Positions 4,779 through 6,960 of a stretch of DNA of 6,960 bases are shown here, in pieces. The notes under the pieces are model-generated. The model was not told the DNA's origin. It worked only from the letters and a program-made list of their open reading frames with translations, and made no database searches. The position numbers and the translations under genes are program-made. The stretch covers positions 1 to 6,960 of the forward strand of contig JACCXV010000154.1 in the NCBI GenBank assembly GCA_013696835.1. Direction: 5' to 3'. How positions within the stretch are numbered: the stretch's first letter is position 1; every line of letters begins with the position of its first letter. Source of the DNA: Gemmatimonadota bacterium (lineage in GTDB: Bacteria; Gemmatimonadota; Gemmatimonadetes; JACCXV01).

Positions 4779-6960
4779 CTACTGCGGGGCTCGCGGGCCC
4801 GCGGCGCCCGCTCCCGAGGCGCCTGCCCCGAGCGGTGCCCCAGGCGGGAGCGCAGGGGTGGGTATCGCGGCGGTTCCCGTCCCGGAAAGGGGCACGGTGA
4901 CGACGTACGTCCGGGGCTCGAGCGGCACCGCGGGATCCCGGAGCGAGAGCGCTCCCGAGATCAGATTGAACGAGTCGAGGACGCCGGTGGCCGAGAAGAT
5001 CATCCAGAGCGTCGCCCCGTCGGCTCCCAGCCACTTGGTCGGGATGCTGTACGCCAGCGCCTCCTCTCCACCGAAGCCGCCCCAATCGTCTTCGTACGTG
5101 ACCGTGGTCCAGGGCCCCCAGGGCTCTGGCGCGTCGAAGATCGAGAGCCTTCCGACCTCGCCGCCGTGGGAGGTCGTGAGCAGGTAGCGCCCTAGCGCCG
5201 GCGCGTGCACGACGCTTGGGATCGTCACGCCCGCGGGCTCCTCCAGGACGGGGGAGGCCAGCGTCTCGTCAGGGGTCCAGCTGGCTGGGCCATCCGGCTC
5301 CGGACGCGTGAAGAACTCGTAGGCCGCGCGCTCGGCGAGCGAGTCGCTCGGGACCCGCGCCAGGTACACCCCGGCCGCCACGAAAGGGTTTCCCTCCGCC
5401 GCCCAGCGCAGACCGTAGACGTACACGCAGCCATCGCGCGCACCGGCGTAGTCGCGCCCGTAGTTCAGGAACGAGACGGGGTAGAAGCCTCCGGCGACGC
5501 CCGTGAAGGTGGGGCTTCCCAGCTCCCACGTCAGCCCCAGGTCCGCGGAGCGGGCGAGCGCTTTGTCGGGCGGGGTTGCGTTCTGCAGGTTCACCCAGGC
5601 GTGCAGAATGCCTCGAACGGACAGCATCCCGCTGGCCTTGCCGCCGAAGGTCGCGGGGCGCAGCGGATTGAATCCACCCCACAGGTTCGTGCCGATGAAA
5701 TCCGCGGGTCCGCCGCCGATTCGCGCGAACCCCAGGCTGGTGCGGGCGAGGCCATTGCTGCCGCCGAAGCCTCCGCCGTCGCCCCACGAGGTGTAGAGCT
5801 CGTCGTCCGGACCCCACGTGGTCGGCCACAGATCGCTGCCGGGCGCCTGCCGTACCAGGCGGTCGAAGTCCCAGCTCACCCCACCCACGACCTCGCTCGC
5901 GGGATAGGGTGAGCCGGAGGCGTCACTCACGACGCGCAGGCGCGCCTCGCGCACGCCCGTGACGTCCGGGGCGAACGCCACGCGCAGCTCGACGGCCCCG
6001 CCGGGGGGCACGACGAAGGGCGTGGCGGGTGCCGAGACCTCGAAGACCTCCGGCGCGCCGCCGGCGACGGAGATCTCACTCACAGTCAGCGCGGCCGTGC
6101 CGGGGTTGGCGAGAGCAAGCGTGCGGCTCGCGAGCGGCCCACCCACCGGCTGCGCACCGAACGCCAGCGTGTCGGGCTCGAGCCCGATGCGAGGGAACGT
6201 CGAATCGTCCTGCTCGACCGCCGTTCCCGAGAGTGAAACGGCGTGCGGGGCATCCGGCGCGTCGTCCGCGATCACGAGCTCGGCCGTGGCGTAGCCCGGC
6301 GCGCGGGGAGCGTAGCGAACGAGGACCTCGAGGGCCCCGCCAGCCGGCACCGTCAGGGGCAAAGCTCGGAGGGAGTCCGTCAGGCTGAAGGCGAACTCCC
6401 CCGCCCCGGGTCCCGTCAGGGACATGCCTTCGATCCTCAGCGCTCCCGCGCCGTAGTTCAGCAGCGTCAGCTCGCGGGAGCCCGTCGAACCCACCTGCCG
6501 CCGTCCGAACGCGATTCGCTCCGGGCTGAGGTGAACGGCGGGCAGAGGTGGCTCGAGACCGCTGCCCCGAAGAAGGACCAACGCCGGTTCCACGCCGGGC
6601 ACGGCCGTCTGGACGCGCAGCGTGGCCGCCCGCAGGCCTGCGGCCACGGGGCGGAAGGACACGTGCACGGGGAAGCTGCCTCCCGGCGCCGCGCGCAGCG
6701 GCAGCGGCGGGTGTGACACGCGGTACTCGGCCCCAGCCCGACCCGTGAGCGAAACACTCGTGACCTCGAGCTCCACCGACCCGAGGTTCGCGATCCGCAC
6801 CTCCGCGGGAGCGGTTGTCACCCCCAGGGCCACGGTCCCGAACTGCAGCGTTCCCGGCGTCGCGCCGATCACCGGCTGCGCGGGAGGAGCCTCGTTCAGG
6901 AGCAGCGAGACGCTCTGGCCGAGCATGTTGGCGACCGCCAGGTCGGGGACGCCGTCACCG
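4779..6960 (-). CDS. Secreted repeat protein: VCBS end, three ASH/Hydin-type choice-of-anchor D domains and a DUF4185-like propeller (5' end outside window)
   Basis: 727 codons to the TAG at 4781-4779, with the beginning missing. The frame stays open through the window edge: GDGVPDLAVAN precedes the Met at 6926 and joins MLGQSVSLLLN into a VCBS/FG-GAP repeat, so that Met is internal. Counting from it, ASPM/SPD-2/Hydin Ig-like domains lie at about 19-124 (LQFGTVALG start, LLRGSG end), 129-236 (IAFGRRQVGSTGS start, VSLSGTA end) and 246-343 (LAFGAQPVGG start). About 350-670 resembles a DUF4185/sialidase-fold domain: SDLWPTTWGPDDELYTSWGD, then GFGGSNGLARTSLGFARIGG, DGCVYVYGLRW and a WTTVTYEDDWGGFGG strand. 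The last part has VVTVPLSGTGTA, like the missing final strand of the third Ig-like domain, and a Pro/Ala/Gly-rich tail. No PEP-CTERM, Por or LPXTG sorting signal is visible. Likely surface or secreted; ligand and activity unknown. Domain families fairly sure, exact limits approximate. Confidence 0.87.
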   Translation of the reverse strand, partial: GDGVPDLAVANMLGQSVSLLLNEAPPAQPVIGATPGTLQFGTVALGVTTAPAEVRIANLGSVELEVTSVSLTGRAGAEYRVSHPPLPLRAAPGGSFPVHVSFRPVAAGLRAATLRVQTAVPGVEPALVLLRGSGLEPPLPAVHLSPERIAFGRRQVGSTGSRELTLLNYGAGALRIEGMSLTGPGAGEFAFSLTDSLRALPLTVPAGGALEVLVRYAPRAPGYATAELVIADDAPDAPHAVSLSGTAVEQDDSTFPRIGLEPDTLAFGAQPVGGPLASRTLALANPGTAALTVSEISVAGGAPEVFEVSAPATPFVVPPGGAVELRVAFAPDVTGVREARLRVVSDASGSPYPASEVVGGVSWDFDRLVRQAPGSDLWPTTWGPDDELYTSWGDGGGFGGSNGLARTSLGFARIGGGPADFIGTNLWGGFNPLRPATFGGKASGMLSVRGILHAWVNLQNATPPDKALARSADLGLTWELGSPTFTGVAGGFYPVSFLNYGRDYAGARDGCVYVYGLRWAAEGNPFVAAGVYLARVPSDSLAERAAYEFFTRPEPDGPASWTPDETLASPVLEEPAGVTIPSVVHAPALGRYLLTTSHGGEVGRLSIFDAPEPWGPWTTVTYEDDWGGFGGEEALAYSIPTKWLGADGATLWMIFSATGVLDSFNLISGALSLRDPAVPLEPRTYVVTVPLSGTGTAAIPTPALPPGAPLGAGASGAGAAGPRAPQ

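Noticed and set aside
4759..5085. A longer SURF1 gene starting at ATG 5085
   Set aside because: The extension lies wholly over the repeat-protein coding sequence and reads as Arg/Pro/Ala filler; SURF1 proteins begin just before the first membrane helix.
4105..5187. 360-codon plus-strand frame opposite SURF1 and the end of the repeat protein
   Set aside because: Low-complexity composition crossing the boundary of two well-supported minus-strand genes.
4779..6926. Met at 6926 as the true start of the repeat protein
   Set aside because: The VCBS motif runs through it from upstream (GDGVPDLAVAN) and the frame is open to the window edge; no signal peptide follows the Met.

Overview
High-GC (roughly 70% by eye), gene-dense bacterial DNA. 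I read all six genes on the minus strand, so transcription runs from position 6960 toward 1; I support no plus-strand gene, RNA gene, CRISPR array or mobile element. Organism clues are indirect. An O2-dependent sulfoxide synthase (EgtB) and a cytochrome-oxidase assembly factor (SURF1) imply an aerobe. The secreted protein with VCBS and ASPM/SPD-2/Hydin (choice-of-anchor D) repeats is a style common in Myxococcota, other former Deltaproteobacteria, Acidobacteriota and related uncultured high-GC groups. I cannot name the taxon.

Layout in transcription order. (1) 6960-4779: 3' part of a large extracellular repeat protein with the end of a VCBS/FG-GAP repeat, three Hydin-type Ig-like domains and a sialidase-like propeller domain (DUF4185-like) that seems to sit inside the third Ig-like domain. 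(2) 4758-4081: a SURF1-family membrane protein. (3) 4084-3761: a small DUF427 protein. (4) 3764-1374: a 796-residue fusion of EgtD (histidine Nα-trimethyltransferase) with EgtB (hercynine sulfoxide synthase), the domain order of fungal Egt1. (5) about 1287-316: an enolase-superfamily enzyme with the metal ligands and catalytic lysines in place. (6) 319-1: the start of a YgjP-like (DUF45) metallopeptidase gene that leaves the window.

The central block is very compact. SURF1/DUF427 and DUF427/EgtDB each overlap by 4 bases (ATGA), and enolase/YgjP overlaps by 4 bases (GTGA), so genes 2-6 look like one transcription unit with translational coupling. EgtDB would convert histidine to hercynine and then to a hercynyl-cysteine sulfoxide conjugate. 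The C-S lyase that should finish ergothioneine (EgtE), as well as EgtA and EgtC, are not in the window. The best puzzles here are the uncharacterised partners of the ergothioneine fusion (DUF427 before it, the enolase-family enzyme after it), the coupling to SURF1, and a clamp-binding-like peptide at the N terminus of the YgjP-like protein.
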